Source: a virus. From it: DNA of 31,041 nt. Shown here piece after piece: positions 1-6,297 of the stretch (the first letter of the stretch is position 1; each line of letters begins with the position of its first letter). Below the pieces are notes generated by a model. The model was not told the origin of the DNA. It made no database searches and was given only the letters and a program-made list of their open reading frames with translations. Both the position numbers and the translations under genes were made by a program. The stretch covers positions 1 through 31,041 of IMG/VR virus record IMGVR_UViG_3300035698_019002. One strand, written 5' to 3'.

Positions 1-2
1 GG

Positions 3-143
3 CTCGAGTATTTAAGACAGGAGATCGAAAATTGTACCATTAGTACAATGGAAATTCTAGAGCTTCAAGATTTATCAAAGTTTATTGATAAACATGATGT
101 ACTACTCTTGGAGTGGGCAGGTGTACCGGAGGGCTGCGCATGA
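3..143 (+). CDS. C-terminal fragment of an unidentified protein (5' end outside window)
   Basis: The frame is open from the window edge and ends with TGA at 141-143, giving 46 residues. An internal ATG at 48 could be a start, but the frame is open upstream, so a fragment is more likely. The end contains IDKHDVLLLEWAG; the hydrophobic strand followed by E-W recalls the C-terminus of TsaE-type P-loop ATPases, but that is only a weak resemblance and I do not assign a function. The stop overlaps the next start as ATGA, so the two are translationally coupled. Confidence 0.45.
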   Translation, partial: LEYLRQEIENCTISTMEILELQDLSKFIDKHDVLLLEWAGVPEGCA

Positions 144-268
144 CAGAAAAACAATTATATATAACTGAGAGAATATTGCAACTTATAGAACTATCAAATA
201 GTGGCGAAGTAAGTACATCAGATATACAAGGAATAGCCGAATCAATAGCAATGGAAGCTACAAATTGA
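140..268 (+). CDS. Small hypothetical protein, 42 residues
   Basis: ATG at 140 overlaps the preceding stop (ATGA), and the frame runs to TGA at 266-268. The upstream GGAGGG at 128-133 gives a convincing ribosome binding site. The peptide is predicted mostly helical and acidic, with no cysteines and no membrane segment. Nothing in it identifies a family. The overlap and the binding site are the main support for it being real. Confidence 0.5.
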   Translation: MTEKQLYITERILQLIELSNSGEVSTSDIQGIAESIAMEATN

Positions 269-278
269 TTATATATAG

Positions 279-300
279 CCTTCTTGATTTTTCAAGAGGG
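279..300 (+). terminator. Hairpin upstream of the RadA-like gene, possible weak terminator
   Basis: TCTTGA at 282-287 pairs with TCAAGA at 292-297 around a TTTT loop, extended outward by T-G, C-G and C-G. It lies just after the 42-residue gene. No U-run follows (TTAGTATA), so it may be a weak terminator, an mRNA end, or an operator overlapping the -35 box at 284-289. Confidence 0.35.
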
Positions 301-312
301 TTAGTATATAAG
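284..312 (+). promoter_or_regulatory. Putative sigma70-type promoter for the RadA-like gene
   Basis: TTGATT at 284-289 and TATAAG at 307-312 are separated by 17 bp. Transcription would begin near 319, leaving a leader of about nine bases before the ATG at 328. The -35 box lies inside a hairpin sequence. Confidence 0.4.
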
Positions 313-327
313 TAATTATAAGAATAT

Positions 328-1140
328 ATGAATAATTTAATAAAATATAGCGAATCTAAAGAGTTTTACCCTAGTTTATTTGAAACAGGGCTTGATTACT
401 TTGATAGTATGCTAGGCGGTGGTATACCCCTTAACACTGGACTGGTGTTAGCTGGTCAACCTGGAGCTGGTAAATCAACACTAGCTAATCAATTAGCATC
501 TAAAATGAGCGATAAAGGCAAAAAAGTATTGTATGTATGCGGCGAGGAGGGAGCCGATATTATTAAGGGTAAGTTTAAGCGGTGGAATCTATCCGCTGAA
601 AATGTATACTTTTTGAATAAAAATGCAACTGTAGACCCAAGACCAGATAAATACAAGTTAATTAGTAATATAACCGTAGCAAATATACTAGATGCAGTTA
701 AGGAGATTAAGGCTGATATTGTCATAGTTGATAGTCTTCAAAAACTAACCGTTAAAGGTGGTGACTCGGCAAGTGAAAACCTCGAAGCAATTAAGCTAAT
801 CTATAACCACATTCAAAAAACGAGAAGCTTCACACTCCTAGCCATTGGTCAAGCTACTAAAGCGGGTGTCATGGCTGGATCAAATAAGATAGGTCATGAA
901 CTAGACGGTATCATGTTATTAAATAAAGGAATAGAAAATCATAATAACAGGGTGCTGGCACTGCAAAAATACAGGTTTGGAAGCATTGACACGGTAAAAC
1001 AATTAGTAATGAATAGTAATGGCATTAGTGAGCGCAAGCCCTGGGTTGAGCCAGTTGAGGAGATAGAGCCCGTTAATGAGTATCTTATTGATTCAATACT
1101 AGTAAGACAGCAACTTAAAAAACAATCCTCATTTTTCTAA
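328..1140 (+). CDS. RadA-like RecA-superfamily ATPase (recombination / branch migration)
   Basis: A 270-residue protein with one RecA-fold core. Walker A is GQPGAGKST at 43-51 and Walker B is IVIVDS at 131-136. LYVCGEEG at 68-75 corresponds to the conserved segment after the first ATPase strand in RadA/Sms, and IGQATKAG at 173-180 is sensor-like. KYRFGS at 214-219 matches the RadA KNRFG motif with N replaced by Y and the Lys and Arg kept. Cellular RadA is usually around 450 residues, with an N-terminal zinc finger and a C-terminal Lon-like domain; both are absent, so this is a core-only form. RadA extends D-loops during recombination. With the Rad52-like protein at 6298 it suggests recombination-dependent replication. 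A DnaB- or KaiC-like relative is the alternative, but KYRFG favours RadA. Confidence 0.8.
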   Translation: MNNLIKYSESKEFYPSLFETGLDYFDSMLGGGIPLNTGLVLAGQPGAGKSTLANQLASKMSDKGKKVLYVCGEEGADIIKGKFKRWNLSAENVYFLNKNATVDPRPDKYKLISNITVANILDAVKEIKADIVIVDSLQKLTVKGGDSASENLEAIKLIYNHIQKTRSFTLLAIGQATKAGVMAGSNKIGHELDGIMLLNKGIENHNNRVLALQKYRFGSIDTVKQLVMNSNGISERKPWVEPVEEIEPVNEYLIDSILVRQQLKKQSSFF

Positions 1141-1171
1141 TCATATCATTTCTTTTTTTTACATTCTTTAC

Positions 1172-1237
1172 GATGTGTAATAGATATGTAATAGATGTGT
1201 AATGGATATGTAATAGATGTGTAATGGATATGTATAT
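1172..1237 (+). repeat. Tandem 11-bp repeat array A (iterons)
   Basis: Six consecutive 11-bp units begin at 1172, 1183, 1194, 1205, 1216 and 1227, with form GATRTGTAATR. GATGTG and GATATG alternate, giving a 22-bp higher-order period; the last unit ends TATAT. In the rotated phase starting at 1178 the unit reads TAATRGATRTG. The period matches about one helical turn, so every copy faces the same side of the helix. Confidence 0.85.
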
Positions 1238-1309
1238 TATTAGGAAAGAAAAAACCCTTCCTAAAATCATTTCTTTTATAGCTTTTCTTATATAGCCCTC
1301 TTCCTTAAC

Positions 1310-1364
1310 GCGCGTGTGCGTACGGTGTGCGTAGTGGGTGTGTAGTGGGTGTGTATGTTTGATG
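1310..1364 (+). repeat. Tandem 11-bp repeat array B, GT-rich version of array A
   Basis: TAGTGGGTGTG is perfectly duplicated at 1332-1342 and 1343-1353. It is flanked in the same 11-bp phase by degenerate units at 1310-1320 (GCGCGTGTGCG), 1321-1331 (TACGGTGTGCG) and 1354-1364. TAGTGGGTGTG differs from the array A unit TAATAGATGTG only by A-to-G changes at positions 3, 5 and 7, so both fit TARTRGRTRTG. A more degenerate GT-rich stretch follows at about 1450-1490. Confidence 0.65.
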
Positions 1365-1544
1365 TGTATCTTATGAATATTGTTAGGGTAAATTATGATT
1401 TATTTAGCAGATCTTAGGGATCACAAAGAATTATTGGTCTTCCTTAATGCGTGTGCGTGGGCATGGTGTTTGTGTTTGGTGTGAGTTGTTGATTATGTAA
1501 GTTGAAAAATAATGATGTGATGATTGAAGGGTATTTAATAGGGG

Positions 1545-1573
1545 TTGTATTAATGTTATAAATGTTGTATATT
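1545..1573 (+). promoter_or_regulatory. Putative promoter before a 38-residue ORF
   Basis: TTGTAT at 1545-1550 and TATATT at 1568-1573 have 17-bp spacing. Predicted transcription starts at about 1580, two bases before the ATG at 1582, so the mRNA would be essentially leaderless. Confidence 0.4.
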
Positions 1574-1581
1574 ATCAGTAT

Positions 1582-1698
1582 ATGAAAAAACTAACTCAAA
1601 CTATTAAAAATATACTAAATAAGGCAATCTTTAACATCCTAGTTTCAGCCAACCTTATACTGTATAAAATAAACTCTTTTCTTATTAATAGAAAATAA
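1582..1698 (+). CDS. Possible small basic peptide, 38 residues
   Basis: The frame runs from ATG 1582 to TAA 1696-1698. The peptide begins MKKLTQTIKNILNK, is basic, and has a moderately hydrophobic middle (AIFNILVSANLILYKI) that could be a short membrane or amphipathic helix. No Shine-Dalgarno site is visible, and support comes from the promoter ending just upstream. It could equally be a non-coding leader of the origin region. Confidence 0.35.
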   Translation: MKKLTQTIKNILNKAIFNILVSANLILYKINSFLINRK

Positions 1699-1860
1699 AA
1701 CAACCCCCCCCAAACTCTATATAGCTTTTCCCCTAATATGAATTTCAAAACAAAGACCAGGGGCTAACAAAGGGAGGGGCTAACCTTTTTACCTATTGAA
1801 TAACATTATGTGTTGTGATACACTTTTATTACTAAAAATAAGGGGAGGGGCTAAGTATAT
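1699..1860 (+). promoter_or_regulatory. Leader region of the HD-domain gene with purine-rich AGGGGCTA repeats
   Basis: The word AGGGGCTA occurs three times here, at 1759-1766, 1775-1782 and 1846-1853. The last copy is part of a GGGGAGGGG stretch about ten bases before the ATG at 1861 and can act as the ribosome binding site. A weak promoter candidate is TTGAAT 1796-1801 with TACACT 1819-1824 (17-bp spacing). A run of eight C lies at 1704-1711. No gene is seen in this stretch. Confidence 0.4.
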
Positions 1861-2481
1861 ATGAAAAATAGACGAGAAGAATTTAAGAAAAGATTAGTAG
1901 GGACTAACCGAGAAGGTGTTGATAAGTTGTTTGAATATTTAGATATGGGAACAGACTTCTTTACTGCTCCAGCATCTTCTTCATATCACAATAATGTTGA
2001 TCATGGTTTAGTAGACCACTCATTAAATGTTGCTGATAAAATGATTGAATTAAACGAGAGCCAGGGGCTAGAGATACCAATAGAGTCAATAGAACTTGCT
2101 GGCTTACTGCATGATGTTTGTAAGGCTAACTACTATAAGAAGGATGAACGATGGTTTAAGGATGATAATAACAAATGGCAGAGTTATAATGGGTATGTGG
2201 TTGATGAACAAATTCCCCTTGGTCATGGTGATAAAAGTATTATTGTTGTGAATAGATTTATTCAACTTAGTATACCAGAGATGGCAGCGATGCGCTTTCA
2301 TATGGGTGCATATGAACTTGGAACACAGATGCAATTTGATTTAAAGAATCAGTACTTTGAATGTGTAAAAAGATATCCAATCGTTACATTAATACAGGTA
2401 GCTGACTTATTATCTGCTAGATTCCTTGAAGAAGCAGTAGATTTAAAAGTAGTTAACCTTATACCAAAGAAGAAGTATTAG
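1861..2481 (+). CDS. HD-domain metal-dependent phosphohydrolase
   Basis: 206 residues. The N-terminal part carries a histidine-rich segment with H43, H48 and H53, and LLHDVCK at 82-88 supplies the His-Asp doublet of the HD superfamily. GHGDKS at 121-126 and H147 are candidates for the remaining metal ligands. The arrangement, with D-H-S-L-N-V before the HD doublet, resembles phage and YhaM-like HD hydrolases acting on nucleotides or nucleic-acid 3' ends. The actual substrate cannot be read from the sequence. The start follows a very strong purine-rich site (GGGGAGGGG). It is the first gene after the origin-like region and precedes a run of small unknown genes. Confidence 0.75.
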   Translation: MKNRREEFKKRLVGTNREGVDKLFEYLDMGTDFFTAPASSSYHNNVDHGLVDHSLNVADKMIELNESQGLEIPIESIELAGLLHDVCKANYYKKDERWFKDDNNKWQSYNGYVVDEQIPLGHGDKSIIVVNRFIQLSIPEMAAMRFHMGAYELGTQMQFDLKNQYFECVKRYPIVTLIQVADLLSARFLEEAVDLKVVNLIPKKKY

Positions 2482-2484
2482 TAT

Positions 2485-2835
2485 ATGTCAAAGTATCGAG
2501 CTAGACAATTTATGCTAATTATATTTGTTTTCTTCTTAGCTTCATTTATAAAAACTATCACCTTGTATGAGAGAATAGTAAAGGCTGAGGAAATAAAGTT
2601 AGTTCAAAATGCTATTACCTCAAGTGATCTGCCAGATTTAAAAGATACCAAGGTTGTTAATGTTTATTGTGTTTTTGATTCAGAGTATAAACCTATTAAA
2701 CCAGTATTAGGGGCTAATGCTGGGTTCAGGACTGGTTGTGAGTATTATGTTTTTGCTAGGGATCAGGAAGAATTAGATTTGAGAATGGATAACTTACAAA
2801 ATATAGCTTCAAAGAAGCGGGCAGGTTTTAAATGA
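2485..2835 (+). CDS. Hypothetical protein with an N-terminal membrane anchor
   Basis: 116 residues. A basic N-terminus (SKYRAR) is followed by a hydrophobic stretch FMLIIFVFFLASFI at about 9-22, typical of a signal anchor or uncleaved signal. The remainder is soluble and mixed alpha/beta, with two cysteines (in VYCVF and TGCEYY) that could form a disulphide outside the membrane. The start is three bases after the HD gene stop, and the stop overlaps the next ATG. No family is recognised. Confidence 0.55.
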   Translation: MSKYRARQFMLIIFVFFLASFIKTITLYERIVKAEEIKLVQNAITSSDLPDLKDTKVVNVYCVFDSEYKPIKPVLGANAGFRTGCEYYVFARDQEELDLRMDNLQNIASKKRAGFK

Positions 2836-3071
2836 GTCAAGTCAAAATTGAGATAACTGATTTTAGCATACAAGATATGTACTTCTCAAAAGGTAATGAT
2901 AGTATGTGGGGTATTAATGCCACTGTACATCTATATGATAAAGAAGGCGTATTTGTTTCTACTAAAGATATAGCATACCCAGGTGACTTTACACCAACAA
3001 GAGAATTAAATGATGTGTTTAGAAAGGTTATTCTAGAGATGGATTCAATAATAGAATCTCTACATCAGTAA
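2832..3071 (+). CDS. Hypothetical protein, 79 residues
   Basis: Begins by ATGA overlap with the preceding gene, so it is probably coupled to it. It is a small acidic protein, predicted largely beta in its first half (KIEITDF, INATVHLYD) and helical at the C-terminus. It has no cysteine or membrane segment. No family is recognised. Confidence 0.55.
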   Translation: MSQVKIEITDFSIQDMYFSKGNDSMWGINATVHLYDKEGVFVSTKDIAYPGDFTPTRELNDVFRKVILEMDSIIESLHQ

Positions 3072-3080
3072 TCTTCCTTA

Positions 3081-3116
3081 TTGCGTGTTGCAATAAATCG
3101 TCCTATAATATATAAT
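3081..3116 (+). promoter_or_regulatory. Double sigma70-type promoter, near-leaderless
   Basis: Two interleaved promoters share this segment. TTGCGT 3081-3086 pairs with TATAAT 3104-3109, and TTGCAA 3088-3093 pairs with TATAAT 3111-3116; both spacings are 17 bp. Transcription would start roughly at 3116 or 3123, only a few bases before the ATG at 3126. The CTTCCTTA word at 3073-3080 touches the first -35 box and is also seen at 1300 and 1439. Confidence 0.6.
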
Positions 3117-3125
3117 ACGCATTAT

Positions 3126-3533
3126 ATGAGCCACACAAATGAATCACCTGAACAAAAACTTCTTTTTGCTATTTGGACACAAGCATTAAAAGATATTAAT
3201 AAAGGATTTCTACTTGAGAGGGGAGTTCTTAGAGTTGATGATGGTGATGATAAGGCAGAACAAATTAGAACACATGCAACAGAAGCCCTTCATTGGGTAA
3301 CATCCACATCGGGTACATTTGGTTTAGTGGCAACCTCACTTGATAAGCCAGAGGATTTCTTTAGAGATAAAACACTAGAGGTTGTTGATAAAAATAAAGA
3401 AAAGATAAATAAAAGAAGCCAGATAACCACTCAATTCATTTATGCTACCGTAAGCAGATTTAGAAATTACGAAAAAGCATATCAAAAAAACAAAACCCAG
3501 GTGCTAACCTCTGGTAATTACCCCTTGACATAA
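3126..3533 (+). CDS. Hypothetical protein, 135 residues
   Basis: I start this at ATG 3126 (MSHTNESPEQ), because the longer frame from TTG 3081 would run through both promoter -10 boxes. The protein is predicted helical and charged, with no cysteine and no membrane segment. There is no Shine-Dalgarno site, consistent with a leaderless or short-leader message. Family unknown. A large amphipathic, basic C-terminal half (NKEKINKRSQ) would be compatible with nucleic-acid or protein binding, but that is only a guess. Confidence 0.5.
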   Translation: MSHTNESPEQKLLFAIWTQALKDINKGFLLERGVLRVDDGDDKAEQIRTHATEALHWVTSTSGTFGLVATSLDKPEDFFRDKTLEVVDKNKEKINKRSQITTQFIYATVSRFRNYEKAYQKNKTQVLTSGNYPLT

Positions 3534-3553
3534 CTCTTACAAATGTATATATT
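3513..3553 (+). promoter_or_regulatory. Promoter with adjoining palindromic operator candidate
   Basis: Consensus -35 TTGACA at 3525-3530 and -10 TATATT at 3548-3553 are spaced 17 bp, among the best promoters in the window. The perfect 10-bp palindrome GGTAATTACC at 3513-3522 sits two bases upstream of the -35 box and could bind a dimeric regulator. A Shine-Dalgarno site AGAAAGGG precedes ATG 3589. Confidence 0.6.
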
Positions 3554-3588
3554 AATGATATAACATTAAATATATTAAGAAAGGGTTT

Positions 3589-3903
3589 ATGCCAAAATTC
3601 AAAAACATAAAACCAAAGCCAGAAGCTAAGACTGGCGAGACAAAAACTGTCTCATTTAACCTTAGTAAAGTAGTAGGAATTTCATTCCTTGCTGGAGTAG
3701 TAGTATTAGCTTTCATCCTTGTTGGTTATATTATTCAAAAAGAGTACAACTCTTGGAGTAGTTCTTGGGATCAAGTTATGTTCGCAAAGAACAATCCTGA
3801 AATTGTTAAAGTTGTTAAGCTTGAGTATGAAGATGGACTAAGAGATCTTGATAAAAGATTCCTTGCGCCTGAACAAGTAGAGGAAGAAGCGTCAAAACTG
3901 TAG
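3589..3903 (+). CDS. Single-pass membrane protein, 104 residues
   Basis: A basic, proline-containing N-terminus (MPKFKNIKPKPEAK) is followed by one strong transmembrane segment, VVGISFLAGVVVLAFILVGYII, at about 28-49. The C-terminal half is soluble and acidic. Topology would be cytoplasmic N-terminus with the tail outside. It has its own strong promoter and ribosome binding site. The next frame downstream encodes a transglycosylase that lacks a clear start, so this protein might be its membrane anchor, either as a partner or through a -1 shift near the AAAA at 3894-3897. Confidence 0.65.
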   Translation: MPKFKNIKPKPEAKTGETKTVSFNLSKVVGISFLAGVVVLAFILVGYIIQKEYNSWSSSWDQVMFAKNNPEIVKVVKLEYEDGLRDLDKRFLAPEQVEEEASKL

Positions 3904-3926
3904 AGCGAGATGACACCACGCAAGAA

Positions 3927-4268
3927 GTGGTTCAGACTGGCACGCAAGAACCTTCTCAAAAATTAGCTTCTCATATAGTTGCACGACCAGACATTTGGGA
4001 AAAGATTCAAGTAGTATTCCCTGAAGATCCTATTAATGCGGGTGAGATTATAGCTAGAGAATCCAGCTTTAATCCTTCTATATATAATGTAATGAGTAAT
4101 GCGTGCGGTCTTGGTCAAGCATATCCATGTGATAAACAACCATGTGAGATTGTTGATACTCCTCAAGCGGCAGATTGCCAGTTACAATGGATAAGAGAGT
4201 ATGTTAATAATAGATATGGCGATTTTAATGAGGCAGTTGCATTCCATAATTTAAATGGGTGGTATTAA
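3927..4268 (+). CDS. Lytic transglycosylase-like (SLT / lysozyme-fold) domain protein
   Basis: The domain shows ARESSFNP, with the Glu in the position of the catalytic acid of the SLT family, then ACGLGQAYPC where many relatives have G-[LI]-[MG]-Q. It ends AVAFHNLNGWY, like the typical end of phage SLT domains. It should cleave peptidoglycan glycan strands. No ATG is available in frame. GTG 3927 is the nearest start but has only a poor ribosome binding site, and the frame is open upstream back to a stop at 3870-3872. Four cysteines lie in the domain (ACG, PCD, PCE, DCQ), which suggests disulphides and an extracytoplasmic site. It may be translated as an extension of the upstream membrane protein. 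Confidence 0.7.
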   Translation: MVQTGTQEPSQKLASHIVARPDIWEKIQVVFPEDPINAGEIIARESSFNPSIYNVMSNACGLGQAYPCDKQPCEIVDTPQAADCQLQWIREYVNNRYGDFNEAVAFHNLNGWY

Positions 4269-4283
4269 TTAGAAAGGGTACAT

Positions 4284-4418
4284 ATGAAATATAAAACATT
4301 AGAAGAACAGTATCAAGAAAAGTTAGATAATCCACCAGTGTGGTTGACTAAAATGATTTATGAAACCCAGTGTGCAAATTATTTGATCTTTGGATCAGGG
4401 GCTAGCGCTGAGTGTTAG
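4284..4418 (+). CDS. Small hypothetical protein, 44 residues
   Basis: ATG 4284 is preceded at good spacing by AGAAAGGG (4271-4278), a strong ribosome binding site, and the frame ends TAG 4416-4418. The peptide begins MKYKTLEEQYQEKLDNPP and is predicted helical at its N-terminus. It has two cysteines. No family is recognised. The segment includes one copy of AGGGGCTA at 4397-4404. Confidence 0.55.
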   Translation: MKYKTLEEQYQEKLDNPPVWLTKMIYETQCANYLIFGSGASAEC

Positions 4419-4432
4419 AAAATACATATAAG

Positions 4433-4447
4433 GCAACTACTAGTTGC
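4433..4447. promoter_or_regulatory. Palindrome, candidate operator or hairpin
   Basis: GCAACTA and TAGTTGC are perfect 7-bp inverted arms around a single C, located 13 bases before the ATG at 4460. As RNA the loop would be too tight without opening the inner pairs, so a DNA-binding site is as likely as a hairpin. Confidence 0.4.
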
Positions 4448-4459
4448 TATGGAGATTAA

Positions 4460-4705
4460 ATGAAAATAATTATAAAAACATATCAAGATGATTACGACTT
4501 TATTATGCATCACAGATTAATTATCAATGGAGAAGATAAAGCATTTATAGGAAGATGTGAGCCAGAGGATGCCATTATTGGAAGAGATCTAATTGATGCA
4601 CATGATATTGTTGAAAGAATGAAGGAAGCATATAAGGCTGGTGTTAATGGAGAAGAATTAAAAATTTCAGTAATAGAATGTAATAGTAAAGAATTTGAAG
4701 AATAA
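4460..4705 (+). CDS. Hypothetical protein, 81 residues
   Basis: Starts at ATG 4460 after GGAG at 4451-4454. The protein is small and acidic, beginning with a beta strand (MKIIIKTY), with a helix around residues 48-62 (DIVERMKEAYKAG). It looks like a compact alpha/beta domain. No cysteine cluster or membrane segment is present, and no family is recognised. Confidence 0.55.
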   Translation: MKIIIKTYQDDYDFIMHHRLIINGEDKAFIGRCEPEDAIIGRDLIDAHDIVERMKEAYKAGVNGEELKISVIECNSKEFEE

Positions 4706-4758
4706 AGATAAATAATATGGAAGAAACTATATAAATAACTAAAGAAGAATATAAAAAA

Positions 4759-5007
4759 TTGAAAAAAGACCGGAGTTGGCTTGAGATGTTGGAAGCACAC
4801 GGTGTTGATAATTGGGCAGGATATGAAATTGCATGGCAAGGACTAAGGGAGCAGAAGAATGAAGAGCTCCAAAAATTAGTTGACATAAGAGAAGGAATGA
4901 CTAGATCTCTAAAAGATATGAGTTCATCAGATACACAATATGGTGCTTTATGGAATGAAAGAATCGGCATCATTGAAAAAATTAATGAAATAGAAAGCGA
5001 GATGTAA
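4759..5007 (+). CDS. Conserved-looking small phage protein, start codon uncertain
   Basis: About 82 residues from TTG 4759. The centre (LEAHGVDNWAGYEIAWQ) resembles a recurring small phage protein of unknown function whose usual beginning is like ITKEEYxxL. That beginning is present here, just upstream, as ITKEEYKKL from 4735. However, the only upstream ATG in frame, at 4717, is cut off by TAA at 4732-4734 after five codons. Translation must therefore start at TTG 4759, at the non-standard ATA 4735, or by readthrough. The C-terminal half is helical and heptad-like. The stop is directly followed by the next ATG. Confidence 0.6.
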   Translation: MKKDRSWLEMLEAHGVDNWAGYEIAWQGLREQKNEELQKLVDIREGMTRSLKDMSSSDTQYGALWNERIGIIEKINEIESEM

Positions 5008-5008
5008 T

Positions 5009-5557
5009 ATGGGATACACAACAACATTCGAAGGACATGTAAAGTTTAGTAGAAAACTAACTTTAGATGAAAAAAATGATTTAGATCTGATAAGTGATAA
5101 CCATCATGATGATACTAAGTTCCCAGGGGCATATTGTCAATGGGTTACAGACAAATATGGCTATTACCTTGAGTGGGACGGCAAAGAAAAGTTCTATGAA
5201 TATATAGAGTGGCTTGAATGGTTAATTGAAAACAAATTTGAACAATGGGATATAGTTCTCAATGGGTCACTAGAATGGCAGGGTGAAGAGGCAAGAGACA
5301 GGGGCATAATTACTGTCAAAGATAATGTTGTCATTTATAAAAAGACATTAGTTACTTATGATGATGATAAAATAAAGAGATTAAGAGATCTACTTGCACC
5401 TCAACTAGAATGGTATGAAGAATATTCTAAGAAAGAATTATCAGGCGAAGTTGATGAAAGTTACATCTATGACATGGCTAGAGAAGAGTTTCTTTATGCT
5501 CCATTTGATGTCTTATTAAAGATACTTGCAGAGAAATCTGTAGAAAGTGATGAATAA
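5009..5557 (+). CDS. Conserved phage protein of unknown function (YCQW / EWDG-EKFY type)
   Basis: 182 residues. The signature GAYCQW near 40-45, then YYLEWDGKEKFYEYIEWLEW and VLNGSLEWQGEE, is one I recognise from many phages, where it is annotated as hypothetical. The domain is rich in Trp, Tyr and Glu and is probably a compact alpha/beta fold; the first residues MGYTTTFEG are also typical. The C-terminal 70 residues (helical, acidic) are more variable. It lies two bases after the previous gene and directly before the next, in a run of small early genes. No catalytic motif is evident. Confidence 0.65.
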   Translation: MGYTTTFEGHVKFSRKLTLDEKNDLDLISDNHHDDTKFPGAYCQWVTDKYGYYLEWDGKEKFYEYIEWLEWLIENKFEQWDIVLNGSLEWQGEEARDRGIITVKDNVVIYKKTLVTYDDDKIKRLRDLLAPQLEWYEEYSKKELSGEVDESYIYDMAREEFLYAPFDVLLKILAEKSVESDE

Positions 5558-5848
5558 GTGAGGACAATCAGATTTATTTTTATGGAAATAGACAGTTTAG
5601 AATTTTATCTTACAATAGGAAAAATATATAACAATATTTTTGGAATATCAATTGAATCATGGGAGGAAAGACGGGGGACTATCTTATTTGCAGCTGGAAT
5701 ACCCTTTTCAAGATGTGCATATTGTAAATTTGTAAATAAAAAGAAACATAATACTTGTCTTAATACATGGAAGGTGAGGTTTGAGAATATCTGTAAACCT
5801 GAATTAAAAATTAGTCATAGACTATATGGAAATTATAATATAAAATAA
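5558..5848 (+). CDS. Small protein with a possible zinc-binding cysteine cluster
   Basis: Read from GTG 5558, directly after the preceding TAA; ATG 5582 (MEIDSLEFYL) is the alternative start. The sequence CAYCKFVNKKKHNTC puts CxxC and a third cysteine within 15 residues, with a fourth in ENIC further on, suggesting a zinc-stabilised module. The C-terminus is basic. No family is recognised. Confidence 0.45.
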   Translation: MRTIRFIFMEIDSLEFYLTIGKIYNNIFGISIESWEERRGTILFAAGIPFSRCAYCKFVNKKKHNTCLNTWKVRFENICKPELKISHRLYGNYNIK

Positions 5849-5864
5849 CATTACAAGGAAAAAT

Positions 5865-6236
5865 ATGAAATGGAAAACACAGAAAAAAATAGTATTAACT
5901 AAAGAAATGATTGATGATGCAAAGCCTCATTCAGTCATACTAACTGGTGAAGGATTTATTGAACATCCCTGGTTTAATCATGCTACAAAAACAGTTGAAG
6001 ATGACGGTGTTAGTACAAGAGTAAACTTTGTAATATTTAGGGGTGGAATAGCTGATTGGTGTATATACCATTCAATGAGTTCTAACTTGGTGTTAGCTGA
6101 TTACTTTGATGATTCAAGCCATTTGCTAGAAAACTTTGATAGAGTTTTAAACCATGGTGCAAAAGTTCAAAGAGATAAAATTATAAAAGGATTAGTCGTT
6201 TGCACAGATGAAGTCATGAAAATGTACCGACATTAG
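5865..6236 (+). CDS. Hypothetical protein, 123 residues
   Basis: ATG 5865 is preceded by AAGGAA at good spacing. The sequence is mixed alpha/beta and soluble. A segment around residues 48-70 (GVSTRVNFVIFRGGIADWCIYH) looks like two beta strands. There is no metal cluster or membrane helix. It ends three bases before the promoter that drives the Rad52-like gene, so it is probably the last gene of this early run. Function unknown. Confidence 0.55.
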   Translation: MKWKTQKKIVLTKEMIDDAKPHSVILTGEGFIEHPWFNHATKTVEDDGVSTRVNFVIFRGGIADWCIYHSMSSNLVLADYFDDSSHLLENFDRVLNHGAKVQRDKIIKGLVVCTDEVMKMYRH

Positions 6237-6238
6237 AC

Positions 6239-6267
6239 TTGCCAAGTTTCATGTTTTAGGTTATAAT
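6239..6267 (+). promoter_or_regulatory. Putative promoter for the recombination cluster
   Basis: TTGCCA at 6239-6244 and TATAAT at 6262-6267 are spaced by 17 bp. The start point would be near 6274, with AAGGT at 6286-6290 as the ribosome binding site for ATG 6298. Confidence 0.6.
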
Positions 6268-6297
6268 AAGAACAGTAAATATAGCAAGGTATTTTAA

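Larger units (their letters stand above)
1141..1581. other. Gene-poor repeat region, candidate replication origin
   Basis: No convincing gene is seen on either strand in about 440 bp. The segment holds two arrays of the same 11-bp repeat (listed separately), alternating purine/pyrimidine GT-rich stretches, and AT-rich DNA between and after them. The word CTTCCTTA followed by GCG-rich sequence occurs at 1300 and 1439, each time at the left edge of a GT-rich block. Iterons about one helical turn long next to AT-rich DNA are typical of origins bound by a replication initiator. I see no clear DnaA box and no recognised initiator gene, so the role is inferred. Confidence 0.45.

Noticed and set aside
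1172-1364. Tandem repeats as a possible CRISPR array
   Set aside because: The units are 11 bp and directly adjacent, with no unique spacers and no cas genes nearby.
4510-5027. Two overlapping minus-strand frames opposite small early genes
   Set aside because: Ser/Leu/Ile-rich translations opposite Glu/Lys-rich plus-strand genes. No ribosome binding sites, and the plus-strand genes are tightly coupled with good sites.
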